Of a stretch of 64,000 bases of DNA, positions 11,669-22,200 are shown piece after piece. Each line of letters begins with the position of its first letter. Position 1 is the first letter of the stretch. This DNA is from Desertivirga brevis (lineage in GTDB: Bacteria > Bacteroidota > Bacteroidia > Sphingobacteriales > Sphingobacteriaceae). Location: positions 1 to 64,000 of the forward strand of contig NZ_JAFEWF010000008.1 of the NCBI RefSeq assembly GCF_017355835.1. The letters run 5' to 3'. The position numbers and the translations under genes were made by a program. The notes beneath the pieces are model-generated. The model did not search any database, had not been told where the DNA came from, and saw only the letters and a program-made list of their open reading frames with translations.

Positions 11669-13168
11669 TTATGCAGAAAGATTCAATGTTTCTGTATAGG
11701 TCTTGCCAAAGGGATCCGTAGCTACCACCTTAATGGTCTTAACTGTTGATGCCGGTTTAATAAAGAATATATGATCCGTTAGGTTGGGTTCAACCCACTT
11801 CCTTATATTAGGTTTTGCACTTCCCAAATACAACTCATAAGCCCAGGGATCATAAGCAGTACGTTGTTCTGGTCGTCCCATTGCTTTACCATCGGCAAAC
11901 CATTCCAGCTTCCAATTTTTGTCGTAATTCCACACATTAATGCTGGCCTCATCCGGGAAGTCTTTATGTCTGCCTGGCGCATAAATTCTTATCTGATGTT
12001 CTTTAGGTTGCCCGGTTGCTTTATAGTACCAGCTTAGCTCATTGCCTTTTACCTCATAGACCCCATAACCAGAAGGAGTTCCATCGCCACAAATTGGTCC
12101 TGACCACCAGGCTCCACACACAGTACCATGATTATGTTCTGTCAAATTGCCTTCAATCCATACCTCGTTAAAGTGGGTATGACCAGACATAAAATGAACA
12201 GTATAAGCCTTTAGCATATCATATAAACGCTTACGGTTCATCACCACGGCTCCAACTTCCGGTTCAGTTTTTTTGTCTCGCTTAGACTGATTGGTAAAAG
12301 TTGGAATGTGAAGATTGATAACAAGTGTAGAGCCGGGCTTAACAAACTTCAAATCCTGCTCGAGCCATTGAAACTGCTTTTCGGTAATATATCCCATATA
12401 GTGCTTTTCCAATCCCATGAAGAACACATCATCAAGAACTACATAGTGGATTTTACCTCTGTTGAAAGAATAATAGGCAGGACCAAAGTTCTTCTTGAAT
12501 GTATCTGCTGAACCTTCGTCTGACCTGGCATTCATATCCAGGTCATGATTCCCGATCACGTTGAAGAACGGAATATTGGCTGTGTGAATAGCTTCACGAT
12601 AGTCGGCAAAAAGATCAAATTCATCCCAAACAAGGTCGCCGCAACCAACTCCATGAAAAAGAGTTCCGGCAGGATAAGACTTAACAAGATCCCGAAGATC
12701 TGGTGCAGATTGCGTTTTAAGTAAGCGCGCATCCTCTTTAGTCTTTATCTGCGGATCAGCCCATACAACGAAATTATGGTTCGTATCATCCTGTTTCAAT
12801 TTCTGCAACGCAAAGTCGGTAGTAAAAATATTGCTGTCACGCTTAATCGGACTATAGAAACTTGCAATACCTTTCTCGTTAGGTATTTCGTATCCCGAGG
12901 GAATGCTGATGTACACAAACTCAGCGGTGTTATTACTTACTAATTCGTAACTACCGTTTTTGCCTGTTGTGGTAATATTTATACCATCTGTAACAGCTAC
13001 GCCCTCAATCCCTTTTCCGTTGCTATGTACCTTTCCTTTTAAAGTGATATTAGTAAGATCAACAGCTCCTTTAAAAGGATTGGCAAAGCTTTTAAGTAAG
13101 GTTCCCGGTGCAGCAAGCAAAGTTCCGGTTAATCCTACCTGTTTTAAAAAGTTTCTTCTGTTAGACAT
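11669..13168 (-). CDS. Exported calcineurin-like metallophosphoesterase
   Basis: A 499-residue protein with a twin-arginine-like leader (SNRRNFLKQVG, then a hydrophobic stretch). Residues 40-110 look like a carboxypeptidase-regulatory/MetallophosN beta-sandwich (KGKVHSNGKGIEGVAV). The metal-binding core follows: DPQ, GCGDLVWD, NVIGNHDLD, LVINLHIP and MSGHTHFNE, which are the five usual metallophosphoesterase blocks. A C-terminal beta domain ends the protein. It probably releases phosphate from exported organophosphates in the periplasm. It is the last gene of the minus-strand SusC/SusD phosphoesterase locus, 33 bp after the preceding gene. Confidence 0.9.
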   Translation of the reverse strand: MSNRRNFLKQVGLTGTLLAAPGTLLKSFANPFKGAVDLTNITLKGKVHSNGKGIEGVAVTDGINITTTGKNGSYELVSNNTAEFVYISIPSGYEIPNEKGIASFYSPIKRDSNIFTTDFALQKLKQDDTNHNFVVWADPQIKTKEDARLLKTQSAPDLRDLVKSYPAGTLFHGVGCGDLVWDEFDLFADYREAIHTANIPFFNVIGNHDLDMNARSDEGSADTFKKNFGPAYYSFNRGKIHYVVLDDVFFMGLEKHYMGYITEKQFQWLEQDLKFVKPGSTLVINLHIPTFTNQSKRDKKTEPEVGAVVMNRKRLYDMLKAYTVHFMSGHTHFNEVWIEGNLTEHNHGTVCGAWWSGPICGDGTPSGYGVYEVKGNELSWYYKATGQPKEHQIRIYAPGRHKDFPDEASINVWNYDKNWKLEWFADGKAMGRPEQRTAYDPWAYELYLGSAKPNIRKWVEPNLTDHIFFIKPASTVKTIKVVATDPFGKTYTETLNLSA

Positions 13169-13201
13169 AATTGTGTGTTAATTCTCAGTGTATGTTTTAT
13201 T

Positions 13202-15658
13202 TTAATCATCGTCGTCTTTTTTATTCTCCATCAGTACAAAAGCACTGCGGCGGGGAGCCGGCATCACGGAATCTTCGCCTTTTACATATTTCCAAACCAC
13301 CTCATTCAAATCAAGGTCTGGCGCGGCATCTTCTTTGGCGAAGTTGAACTGTTCAGAGCGTTCTGCACTCTTGTTCCAGGCAACATTCCGTTCTTCAAGG
13401 TTAACCTGGGCACTTTTGGCAGTATAAGGCTTTGTGTCCGGAACTGATGTGAAGCATTCAGAAAGCGGTTTGGCAGCTGCATCGTACTGGCTCATTGGTG
13501 GTAAGCCAAGGATAAGCTCCATTGTGCGCAGCATACCAGATGTTGAGTACATAGTATGATTGACTGAACCCATTTTTGTGTAGGGACTTATCACAAATGC
13601 CGGCGACCTGTGAGCATCGATATGGTCTGATCCGTTTTGCGCGTCGTCCTCCAGTACAAAAATTGCAGACTCTTTCCAGATCGGGCTTTTTGAAATATGT
13701 TCAACCAGCCTACCCAGTGCAAGATCATTATCGCCCATTGCGGCGATAGGACTCATCTTTCCTTTCTTCTGTCCGCTGGTGTGATCATTACCGATCCTGA
13801 TACTACTGAATTGAGGGACCTGATTCACCGCAAGCAATGAGTCAAAGTCTTTCTTGAACACCTCCACACGGTCAATATCTTTAACGTCCATATTGAAACC
13901 TTCATAACCAGGGCAAACGCGGCCCTCCAGAGCTTTGATATTAGCCTTCCCATTTGCTCCAAACTCTCCGTAACTGCGGTAGCTTATCCCCGCTCGCTTG
14001 CAGTAATCCCAAATGAAACCATCCCGTGGATAGGCAATTTTACGGCTCCCTTCGTAATCATAAGTTCCACCACGGCCACCATAGCTGATCGGCCAGGTCT
14101 TCTCAGTATAATCTGTTGCGTAAGCTGCCATACTCCAGTTATGACCGTCAGCACTCACTTCTGCATCTACGTAAAAATTATCCAGTAACACAAACTGCCT
14201 TGCCAGTGCGTGATGATTAGGGGTAACCTTTTCGGGGAAAATGCAAAGTGAAGGATCTCCATTTCCTTGAGGCATATCACCAAAAACCTGATCGTAAGTA
14301 CGGTTTTCTTTTATAATATAGAAAACATGTTTTATAGGCGACTTGGTGTTGGGACCTGAAGGAACAGGGTTTCCTGCTTCGATCTTCGCATTTTGTTCCT
14401 TCTCCTTATTGTAAGGAGTATTTGTATACACCTGTGCAGTATAGGCTTTTAGCTGTGCCTCAGTAGGCTTGTCGATAATCGAAAGTGTACCTTTGAAAAG
14501 AGCGGCTATATATTGCACTTTCTGATTAGGGGTAATCCCTTTGTGCGAAGCACTATTATCAGTTTTCTTTACTGGTTGTGGTCCCTTTGGGTTGGGCAAA
14601 GATGAAAATCCTTTACCATTACTTACCAAGATCTTTTTTCCAACCGTTTTTACTGAAGTAGGATACCAACCCGTTGGAATGAATCCCATAGAACGACTTT
14701 TTCCAGGCTCTGATACATTGAACACCGCCAAACAATTATTGTCCGCGTTTGCGATAAATAGAGTCTTTTCATCCTCCGACAGGGCAAGTCCGTTAGTAGT
14801 AGACCCTGTCAGCTTAGTAGGATATAAGGTTGCTGAAATGGTCTCAATTACTTTACGTTGAGCCGCATTTATTACAGATACAGAATTATCGCTGGCATTA
14901 GCAACATAAATGTACTTCCCTTTATTGGAAACCAATATCTCATTTGGGTGATTCTCCGTTTGAATTTCTGCGACGATCTTCTCTTGTTTGATGTCGTAGA
15001 CCGCAAGTTTTTCATCTCCCCATAGTGATATATACAACTCAGTTTTTGCCGGATTCAGAACGCAACTGTAGGCCTCAGATTTAAGCTTTATTTTATTGAC
15101 TCTTTTTTTGATGTTCAGATCAATAACATATAAGCAACTGTCTTCCTTGGTAACGGTATACAACCGGGCACTTTTAGTGTCAACGTCAAGGCCGGCCGGA
15201 CTTATCTTATTTGGCCATGCTTTTCCCAGCCGGATAGTATCGGCCTTTCCAAATTTGCCGGCAGTAATAGGGTAGGAGAGGATAATATTATCGTTCCCTC
15301 CTGACACATAAAGCTGATCACTTTTCTCATTGAATTTTAGCCCGTACCAAGCTTTTTTGATGGAAACAGAGTCTAAGCGTTTTTCTGATTTCGGGTCGAT
15401 AAGCAAGATACTCTGATCTCCCTGTCCGTTATTCGTCACCGCCAGATATTTCTTGTTGGAAGATAGAGCAGTATTCAATGGAAGGTCGCCAAGAGGCAGA
15501 GAACGGCCAGCGGGACTCAAGGACCATCCATTTGGAAGTAGCACTTTCCCCGCTTTCGGATTATTGGTCGGAAGCTGTGCCTGGGAAATCAGTGGTAGGA
15601 GTAGGGAAAGGGAGCTAAAAGCCAGGGCTTTTCCTACTTTTTTTACTGTTAGATTCAT
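13202..15658 (-). CDS. Phosphoesterase (acid phosphatase/phospholipase C family) with beta-propeller
   Basis: An 818-residue periplasmic protein with a signal peptide (residues 1-28, ending ISQAQ). Residues 30-350 are YVTN/Lvp-type beta-propeller blades (for example GKYIYVANASDNSVSVIN). From about 430 comes the PF04185-type phosphoesterase domain: HVFYIIKENRTYDQVFGD with the usual ENRTYD active-site motif, DGHNWSMAAY, and FVLEDDAQNGSDHIDAHRSP, whose acidic and His residues bind metal in the alkaline-phosphatase superfamily. It would hydrolyse phosphate mono- or diesters. The gene follows the DUF5689 lipoprotein after a 392-bp gap holding a long inverted repeat, so it may have its own promoter. 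Confidence 0.9.
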   Translation of the reverse strand: MNLTVKKVGKALAFSSLSLLLPLISQAQLPTNNPKAGKVLLPNGWSLSPAGRSLPLGDLPLNTALSSNKKYLAVTNNGQGDQSILLIDPKSEKRLDSVSIKKAWYGLKFNEKSDQLYVSGGNDNIILSYPITAGKFGKADTIRLGKAWPNKISPAGLDVDTKSARLYTVTKEDSCLYVIDLNIKKRVNKIKLKSEAYSCVLNPAKTELYISLWGDEKLAVYDIKQEKIVAEIQTENHPNEILVSNKGKYIYVANASDNSVSVINAAQRKVIETISATLYPTKLTGSTTNGLALSEDEKTLFIANADNNCLAVFNVSEPGKSRSMGFIPTGWYPTSVKTVGKKILVSNGKGFSSLPNPKGPQPVKKTDNSASHKGITPNQKVQYIAALFKGTLSIIDKPTEAQLKAYTAQVYTNTPYNKEKEQNAKIEAGNPVPSGPNTKSPIKHVFYIIKENRTYDQVFGDMPQGNGDPSLCIFPEKVTPNHHALARQFVLLDNFYVDAEVSADGHNWSMAAYATDYTEKTWPISYGGRGGTYDYEGSRKIAYPRDGFIWDYCKRAGISYRSYGEFGANGKANIKALEGRVCPGYEGFNMDVKDIDRVEVFKKDFDSLLAVNQVPQFSSIRIGNDHTSGQKKGKMSPIAAMGDNDLALGRLVEHISKSPIWKESAIFVLEDDAQNGSDHIDAHRSPAFVISPYTKMGSVNHTMYSTSGMLRTMELILGLPPMSQYDAAAKPLSECFTSVPDTKPYTAKSAQVNLEERNVAWNKSAERSEQFNFAKEDAAPDLDLNEVVWKYVKGEDSVMPAPRRSAFVLMENKKDDDD

Positions 15659-16050
15659 ATTTCGATTGAAGGGTTTCTTGTAAAAAAAATGTTTTGGAGT
15701 TAAGTAATCTTTTTAAACTTCACTCTTGCTAAGGGAACTTTGGGCCGGCAGATGGTAGGAGGGGTCTTTCAAGGTAGAGATAAAATCTTTCTTTAGTCGT
15801 CTACTTTAGGAGAACTCTCAAACCAAAGGAATTCGAATAAACACGTTCCTTTGATCTTGTATAACAATCCCTGTATAATTAATGTAATACATCATCGATT
15901 ACCTTTGAAAATCTTAATGATCCAGAAGGTGAGTAAATAAACTATCCGGTAGGCAAGTAGCAACCTATGTTGTGTCTTTGTCTCCGGATAGTTTATAGTC
16001 AATGAATTACAGTATTTAAATCCAAATATACTGTGATACTACAGCTGCAA
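15659..16050. other. 392-bp intergenic region upstream of the phosphoesterase
   Basis: No gene is seen. The main feature is a 13-bp perfect inverted repeat at 15937-15996. The remainder should hold the phosphoesterase promoter on the minus strand, but I could not place it with confidence. Confidence 0.5.
15937..15996. promoter_or_regulatory. 13-bp perfect inverted repeat with nested small hairpin
   Basis: ATAAACTATCCGG at 15937-15949 pairs perfectly with CCGGATAGTTTAT at 15984-15996. The 34-nt loop contains a second small stem, CAAC-CTAT-GTTG at 15961-15972. Neither side has a clear T-run, so it is not a textbook terminator. It could end the upstream SusC/SusD transcript, stabilise its 3' end, or act as an RNA or protein binding site before the phosphoesterase gene. 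Confidence 0.55.
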
Positions 16051-17619
16051 TTAGTTAACAACTTTAGTTGCCCCAGTCATTTTCTCAATAACCGATAACG
16101 GCGATTTGCTTGTAACTGGTGCTGTTTTATGCGTACGTTTGGTAGTCCATCTTTTTAACGAAGCGTCGTATGTCCCACCGAGATAGCTGAATTCGCTATC
16201 TATCGGAACTGCGAATCGGCTGGTATTAGTTCCTTGCAAAAAGAATGGTTGTGGTGTTTGGCCTGACATGGTAGTGTAAAGATCATTGTTAGTAATTGAA
16301 TAACCCACACCATCACCAAAAATGTTGTTGCCTGTTCCTGCGAAAAATATAACATCAGACGGTTCGGTGGTTTTATCAACAACGAGAGTTGGAAAAATGG
16401 CGATCCCGGCAGCATTACCGCTGTTTGCCAGTAAATTTGATGTTCTATCTCCAATGTTCCTTTCTTGCGGCCCTTTTTCGTTATGATATTTGTCGCCCGG
16501 AACATTATTATAAAGCTTACTTACAATCCAGTTAGCGTCACTGATATCAGTCGAACCGATACCACCAATCTGTTTAAATCCACCAACATAGAAGAACGTC
16601 CCTTTAGCAACGGTTCCTTGTGTTAGATCAAATCTATAAGTTCTAAGACCTCCTGTATTCCAACCTTCTAGTGGAAAGCCAGTTGGTGTTGAGGCTCCAG
16701 CGTTATTTGTCGTGTAAACAGTAAATTTCTTCTGTCTGAAGTCCAGATCTTGGGTCGCCATGAACTGGATGTACTCATAATTGGCATCTGTACTAGTAGG
16801 ATTAGCAAAGTAGCCTGTGATAATTGCCGGGTGAGGACCCAATGGGATTGTAGGGTCTACAATAATACTAGTAGCAAAAAAATCACTCTTTACACGCGGC
16901 CATATTTGAGGAATTTTAGTAGTAGCCGAAGGGAGTATGATACCTGTTACCCTCGCTGTCCATGGCAGTTTCTCTAATTTAAAATCTGCAGAACTACTCA
17001 CATGCATTTCAACTTCTCCAGAGCCATCATTTAGTAATTTTGTGCCTTCGATTGTTTCAATTCCAATATTCGGTTCAAAGTTGCAGTTGTTAAGCATTCC
17101 GTAGCATCCTTCAAAGTTGTCTGGTTTTGCTAGGATGGTGGCAGCAGAAAGAGGTGTTCTAAGCAACTTGACGCCAGAAGTTATCTTCTGAACATTAGAA
17201 GCTGAAATTCCTGTAATTTGTAATATACCATCAACTCTCTTTAGTACACCGCCTTCTATTTTAACAGTTACTGAATCACCGGGTACGTATGTCGCTGCCG
17301 CTTCACCGATGTTAATGGCAATTCCTCTTAACGAATCTATTCCGTTACCTGCTCGCCGTAGATTCTGGATGATTAATAGTCCAGCTGGAAGGTTGTGACC
17401 GGAGTGATCTGAGGTAACTTGTCCCGTTACAAAACTCGCCTCCCTGGTTACTTCTTTGGTTAAAACTACCTCAGTTCCCTTATAAAGCTTCCTGATGTCC
17501 AAATTAGAAATATAGGGGCTAGGTGTACCTTGAACGAAATCAGTGTCACGTTCGCAAGAGGAAAGAATACCTACCAGAGCTCCAATTATTAGTAGGTGTA
17601 TTTTTAAAAACTTTTTCAT
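16051..17619 (-). CDS. DUF5689-type surface lipoprotein
   Basis: A lipoprotein of 522 residues from the preferred start. It begins MKKFLKIHLLIIG and has a lipobox ending LSSC, so it should be anchored in the outer membrane. Residues 30-240 match the DUF5689 pattern common next to SusC/SusD pairs (SNLDIRKLYKG, VTGQVTSDHSGHNLP, VPGDSVTVKIEGG). The C-terminal half is a predicted beta-rich domain I do not recognise. In-frame starts at 17631 and 17676 exist; 17619 gives a normal-length lipoprotein signal. The gene directly follows susD in the same direction. It probably helps bind substrate at the surface. Confidence 0.75.
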   Translation of the reverse strand: MKKFLKIHLLIIGALVGILSSCERDTDFVQGTPSPYISNLDIRKLYKGTEVVLTKEVTREASFVTGQVTSDHSGHNLPAGLLIIQNLRRAGNGIDSLRGIAINIGEAAATYVPGDSVTVKIEGGVLKRVDGILQITGISASNVQKITSGVKLLRTPLSAATILAKPDNFEGCYGMLNNCNFEPNIGIETIEGTKLLNDGSGEVEMHVSSSADFKLEKLPWTARVTGIILPSATTKIPQIWPRVKSDFFATSIIVDPTIPLGPHPAIITGYFANPTSTDANYEYIQFMATQDLDFRQKKFTVYTTNNAGASTPTGFPLEGWNTGGLRTYRFDLTQGTVAKGTFFYVGGFKQIGGIGSTDISDANWIVSKLYNNVPGDKYHNEKGPQERNIGDRTSNLLANSGNAAGIAIFPTLVVDKTTEPSDVIFFAGTGNNIFGDGVGYSITNNDLYTTMSGQTPQPFFLQGTNTSRFAVPIDSEFSYLGGTYDASLKRWTTKRTHKTAPVTSKSPLSVIEKMTGATKVVN

Positions 17620-17703
17620 TGAATCTGTCATGATTTTTTTGTCCCAAAATCCTGCATTTAACCCTTGTTTTACCAAATGCAGAATCCTAATTAAGCAGTA
17701 ATC

Positions 17704-19269
17704 CTAAGGTTTTTGCCACCAAACAAGTGTATTAATGTCATCTGGCCCTTGCGCCGCTACAGCATTTTTGTAACTTGTTGGGTTCGTTGATTGTATGATT
17801 TGTGGATAGTACAATCTTGCTGGCATCTTTTGTCCGTTGACCAGGCCAGTTCCCTTTGGTAAAATTGGGTGCCCAGTACGACGATACTCAAACCATTGCT
17901 GCAAATCAACCAGGAACATGGCATAGTACTTTTGCAGGTGGATCATTTCCATTTTACTTCTATTGCTAGTACTAGATTCGAGGGGCAGATTCGCATCCCA
18001 TTTTAAATTAGATGCCGCATTCACATAATCCTTAAACTTCTGATCTGAAGGGCTAGTAATGTAAGTAGGCATCCAGTAATTAATTGCATCTGCCATTCCT
18101 TTGTAATAATAATCTTCTGCAGATCCGCTAATCCAGCCCTTGGCCGCTGCCTCAGCTAGTATAAAGCTAACTTCTGCCGTGTTCAGAATTATACCGGTGT
18201 TTTTATCCGTCTGTAATGTTAGTTTGCTTTCTGCATCAGAATTGAAATGCGCCTGAGTTGTAAGCCCTAATCCGGGTTCATAACCACTGGGTATACCTAC
18301 CCATCCGTCGGCCCCCCTGTCAATTCCTAATCTTGGAACTCCTGCAGTACCCAAATCGGGGTCTACCCTTGGGTCGTCCCATGCAACCAGTTTGCCCAGA
18401 AAGAAATCGGCAATGGGCATTCCTCTGAAATCAACTGGGCGAATATTAACCATATAGGGCGAAGAAAAAACGGCTGTACTAGTATTAGTGCCATTCCACA
18501 GGATACGCGCAGTATGGTTATTGTTTTCCATAATAGGGTATTCTGCTGGCTTTGTGTCAACAATTTCTTTGATTTTTGCAATAACAGCTGGTGCTACCTC
18601 TGTTTTTCCCGATGCCCTAAGTAACAATCTCAAATAAAGGGAATTTCCGAATCTCCTCCATCTTGAAAGATCACCTTGATAAACCGGATCACTAGTCGCA
18701 ACAATTGGAGGACTTTCTTTCAAAAGGTTGTTGGCTTCTTCAAGCTTTTTGAACATGTCGGCATAGATGTCCTGTTGCCTGTCAAAAGCTGGCTGAATAT
18801 TGCCATCCTTCCCGTTGTTAGCTTCGAAATAGGGAACATCACCATAGGTGTCAGTTAAAAGTGAATACGCCCAGGTTTGAGTAATAAGAGATATAGCTTG
18901 GTATGACTTATTAAGGCTCTCGGGCTGACTAGCAATCGTGTAAATATTTTTCAAATCTGTCAGATTCAAATACCAGTTGTTCCAGGTATAGTCCGCCTGA
19001 TTCCTTCTTATATCGTAACGAAATACCCGGCCTTCAGAGTCATTTATTTCCACTGTCACCTGCATCAACTGGTTATTGAAGTTCCAGTTGCGGATCATAT
19101 TCGTACTCAGAATATTTACCAACGCCGGAGCTAACAATTGATTCGCTTGAGTGCTTCTTTGTCCAATAGGGTCTGTGTTTTCTTCAATAAAGCCCTTCGT
19201 ACACGACAATGTCGAAAAGCTTAATAGTGCTGATAGTATATAGAAAACTAAATTTTTATTCTTTTTCAT
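17704..19269 (-). CDS. SusD-like outer-membrane lipoprotein
   Basis: A 521-residue lipoprotein (MKKNKNLVFYIL, lipobox TLSC). It has the SusD/RagB helical fold typical of the SusD-like_2 group: ENTDPIGQRSTQANQLLAP near residue 30, WNNWYLNLTDLKNIY near 95, TQTWAYSLLTDTYGDVPYFEA near 135, and a C-terminal QKYYAMFLVDLQQWFEYRRTG. It caps the SusC barrel and captures substrate for import. Its stop lies 84 bp before the DUF5689 gene, and it starts 13 bp after susC, so all three are co-transcribed. Confidence 0.93.
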   Translation of the reverse strand: MKKNKNLVFYILSALLSFSTLSCTKGFIEENTDPIGQRSTQANQLLAPALVNILSTNMIRNWNFNNQLMQVTVEINDSEGRVFRYDIRRNQADYTWNNWYLNLTDLKNIYTIASQPESLNKSYQAISLITQTWAYSLLTDTYGDVPYFEANNGKDGNIQPAFDRQQDIYADMFKKLEEANNLLKESPPIVATSDPVYQGDLSRWRRFGNSLYLRLLLRASGKTEVAPAVIAKIKEIVDTKPAEYPIMENNNHTARILWNGTNTSTAVFSSPYMVNIRPVDFRGMPIADFFLGKLVAWDDPRVDPDLGTAGVPRLGIDRGADGWVGIPSGYEPGLGLTTQAHFNSDAESKLTLQTDKNTGIILNTAEVSFILAEAAAKGWISGSAEDYYYKGMADAINYWMPTYITSPSDQKFKDYVNAASNLKWDANLPLESSTSNRSKMEMIHLQKYYAMFLVDLQQWFEYRRTGHPILPKGTGLVNGQKMPARLYYPQIIQSTNPTSYKNAVAAQGPDDINTLVWWQKP

Positions 19270-19282
19270 TATTTCTTTAAGA

Positions 19283-22200
19283 TTAAATACCTACAACCAC
19301 ACGTAAGCCCATGGTCCGGGTAGACGGTAATTGACCTGTTTCGAATCCTTGCTGTATATCAGAACCTGCTAGTGTACCAAATTCAGGATCGAAAGCTGGC
19401 CAAGGCGACCAGATAAAGAGATTTCTGCCATAGACACTAAAAGTAGCCCTGCTGATTCCGATCGCATTCAACATTCTTTTATTAAGGGAATAGCCGATAC
19501 TTGCTTCACGGAATTTTAAGAAATCAGTTCTGAAAATACTTCCTTCAGCCTGACCACTTCCATAAATGGACTCGTAGTAAGCAGCAATATCAGTGGCAAT
19601 CACGTCATTCTTACGGTATTTTCCATCAGCATCTTGTACCACACCCTCTCCAATCATTCCATTATATCGTCCTGGTAATGTAACAGCGTGTTTACCTAAA
19701 GAAGCCATCCTTGAGAAAGTAAGGGAATGGCCAACACCACCTAGTTGAGCATCGAATAAAGCATTAACATTTATTCTTTTGTAGGTAAAGCCCGTACCAA
19801 AACTCATCTTGAATTTAGGTATAGTGTTACCCAAATAAAGCAGGTCTGGATTTTCTAGTGCTACTCCCGTCCGGGCGTTATAAACAATCTGTCCGTCCGG
19901 AGAACGCAAGTATCCTCTGCCATAGAGGTCGCCCATACTTCCACCAACATTTGCTACCACCTGTCCGCCTCCTAATGCTCCAGTACGGAGTACAAGCGAG
20001 CTGTCTGCTAACTCTTTTATTTTGTTTCTATTGGCAGAAAATGTAGCGTAGGTGGTCCATTTAAAGTTCTTTGCTTGTAATGGAGTACCGTTCACAGCTA
20101 GCTCGATCCCTTTATTATCTACGCGTCCTATGTTAACAACTTGAACATTGTAACCTGTCGATCTGTCAACAATACGATTCAATATCTGATTCTTTGTGTT
20201 GCCTTGATAAACTGCCACGTCGAAGTTCAAACGGTTCCGGAACAATCTTAAGTCCAGTCCAAGCTCTGTGGTTGTAGTGATTAATGGCTTTAGGTTAGGA
20301 TTAGGCAGTATCCTTGGATTATTTGTCGCGCTGTCAGGATAAATTCCTGAACTTGCATATTGATAATTATAGGCTGTCCTGTAAGGAGTTGTACTTCCAC
20401 TACCTACTTGTGCAAGAGAAGCTCTGAATTTTAAGAAACTGAAAGTTGTTGGCAGCTTCCAAAAATCCGAAGCGATGAAAGCAAGACTGGCAGAAGGATA
20501 GAAGAACCCTACATTATCCGTCCTGTTTGCCGTAGCTAAAGTACTATTCCAGTCCTGACGACCTGTGATGTCCAAGTATAAGTAATTCTTATATCCAAAC
20601 GAGGCTGCTCCATAGAAGCTATTGATCCTATACCTGGCAGTGTCAGGAACGAGAACTAAAGGACTTTCGTTATTAGCGAGACTGTAAAGATTTGGGATTA
20701 CTAATCCGTCTGCACGTGTTTCAAGAGCATTATACACATTACGCATACGACTACCACCAACGTTCGCTGTCATTTGCAAGTCCTTATTAAACTGCTTTGT
20801 GTACCTGAATAAGAAATCTGCGTTAATTTCGTAAGAACGAATGTTTCCAACTCGATAAGAGCCGTGAGCAAACTTGTTTCCTGCGGCATCCCATGGACGT
20901 TGTGTTCCTCTGCGTTCCCGGTTAAAGTCTACAGAAGCCCGGCCCATTAAGCTTAGCTCCTTTGTAAATTTGTAAGTACCTTGAATGTTACCGAGAAGCC
21001 CGTTTCGCTTTTGTGAATTTATAAACTGCTCGGCAATGGCGTAAGGACTTTCCGGGTTAGTTGTTGTGATATTAACAAGCTGTTGATATTCTCTTCCTGT
21101 TACCCAATAATCTCTATACCAATCTACGTTAACATTTGGTTGCGCGAACATAAACCAATACATCAAAGATTGGTTTCCATAACCTGTTGCAGGCAAGTTA
21201 TCGCTATGTCTGTTGCTATACTGAGCTTTTACATTTAAACTGAACTTTTTTGTAATGTCTGTATTTGCATTTAGGGAAACATTGGTTCGTTCTAATCCCG
21301 TATTGGGAGCAATCCATTCATTGTTACCGTGACTGGCAGAAAAACGTAATCCAATTTTTTTATAAGTTCCATCCAAGCTTACCGAATTTGTAGACTCGGT
21401 TCCTGTTTTGAAATAGGCACTAATTGGATCTTCATGAGCGATCCAGGGAGTTCTGTCAACTCCTCTTGCCTTTGTTACTGGGTCGAACTGATAGAACATC
21501 CCGCCAGTTTTAAATGAAGGTCCCCAGGTGGCACTGGTTGCATTGGTACTAGGTCCATCAACGGTAGTTCCGAAAGAAAAGTAAGGAACCCCAAATGTTC
21601 CTGCTCCAAATTCCTGTTGACGATCAGGTCCCCGATTTACATTTTCCCATGAGTTGTTTGAGGTTATTGTAATTCCAATTTTATTTCTACCCTTCGTGGC
21701 AGATTTGGTTGTAATTACAACAGCTCCGTTTGCTCCGCGTTGACCGTATAGGGCGGAGGCTGCAGGGCCTTTTAGCACCGTTACTGTTTCTATATCTTCT
21801 GGGTTTAAGTCGGCTAGGGCATTGCCATAATCTGCCGGCATAATATCCCCTGAAGTTCCATACACACCTCCACCTGTGGCAGCAGTGCGGCGAGAACTAC
21901 TTGATGCAACTACCCCGTCAATTACGATTAAAGCTTCATTATCACCAGTAAGATTGTTTTCACCCCGCAAAATGATTTTATTGGATCCCGCCGGGCCGCT
22001 GTTCCTTACCAGATTTAATCCCGCTACTTTCCCCGATAAACCATCGGTCCAGTTAGTGGAAACTGCATTGGTAAGCTGAGTACTGTCTACCGTAGTGGAT
22101 GAATATCCTAACGATTTTTCTTCCCTTTTAATACCCAAAGCCGTTACAACTACCTCAGTAAGAGCATTGGAGGTTTGCTTCAACTTGAAGTTTTGTGTCA

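Noticed and set aside
13175..13447. Plus-strand 90-residue ORF
   Set aside because: It is antisense to the C-terminus of the phosphoesterase, which has full family motifs on the minus strand.
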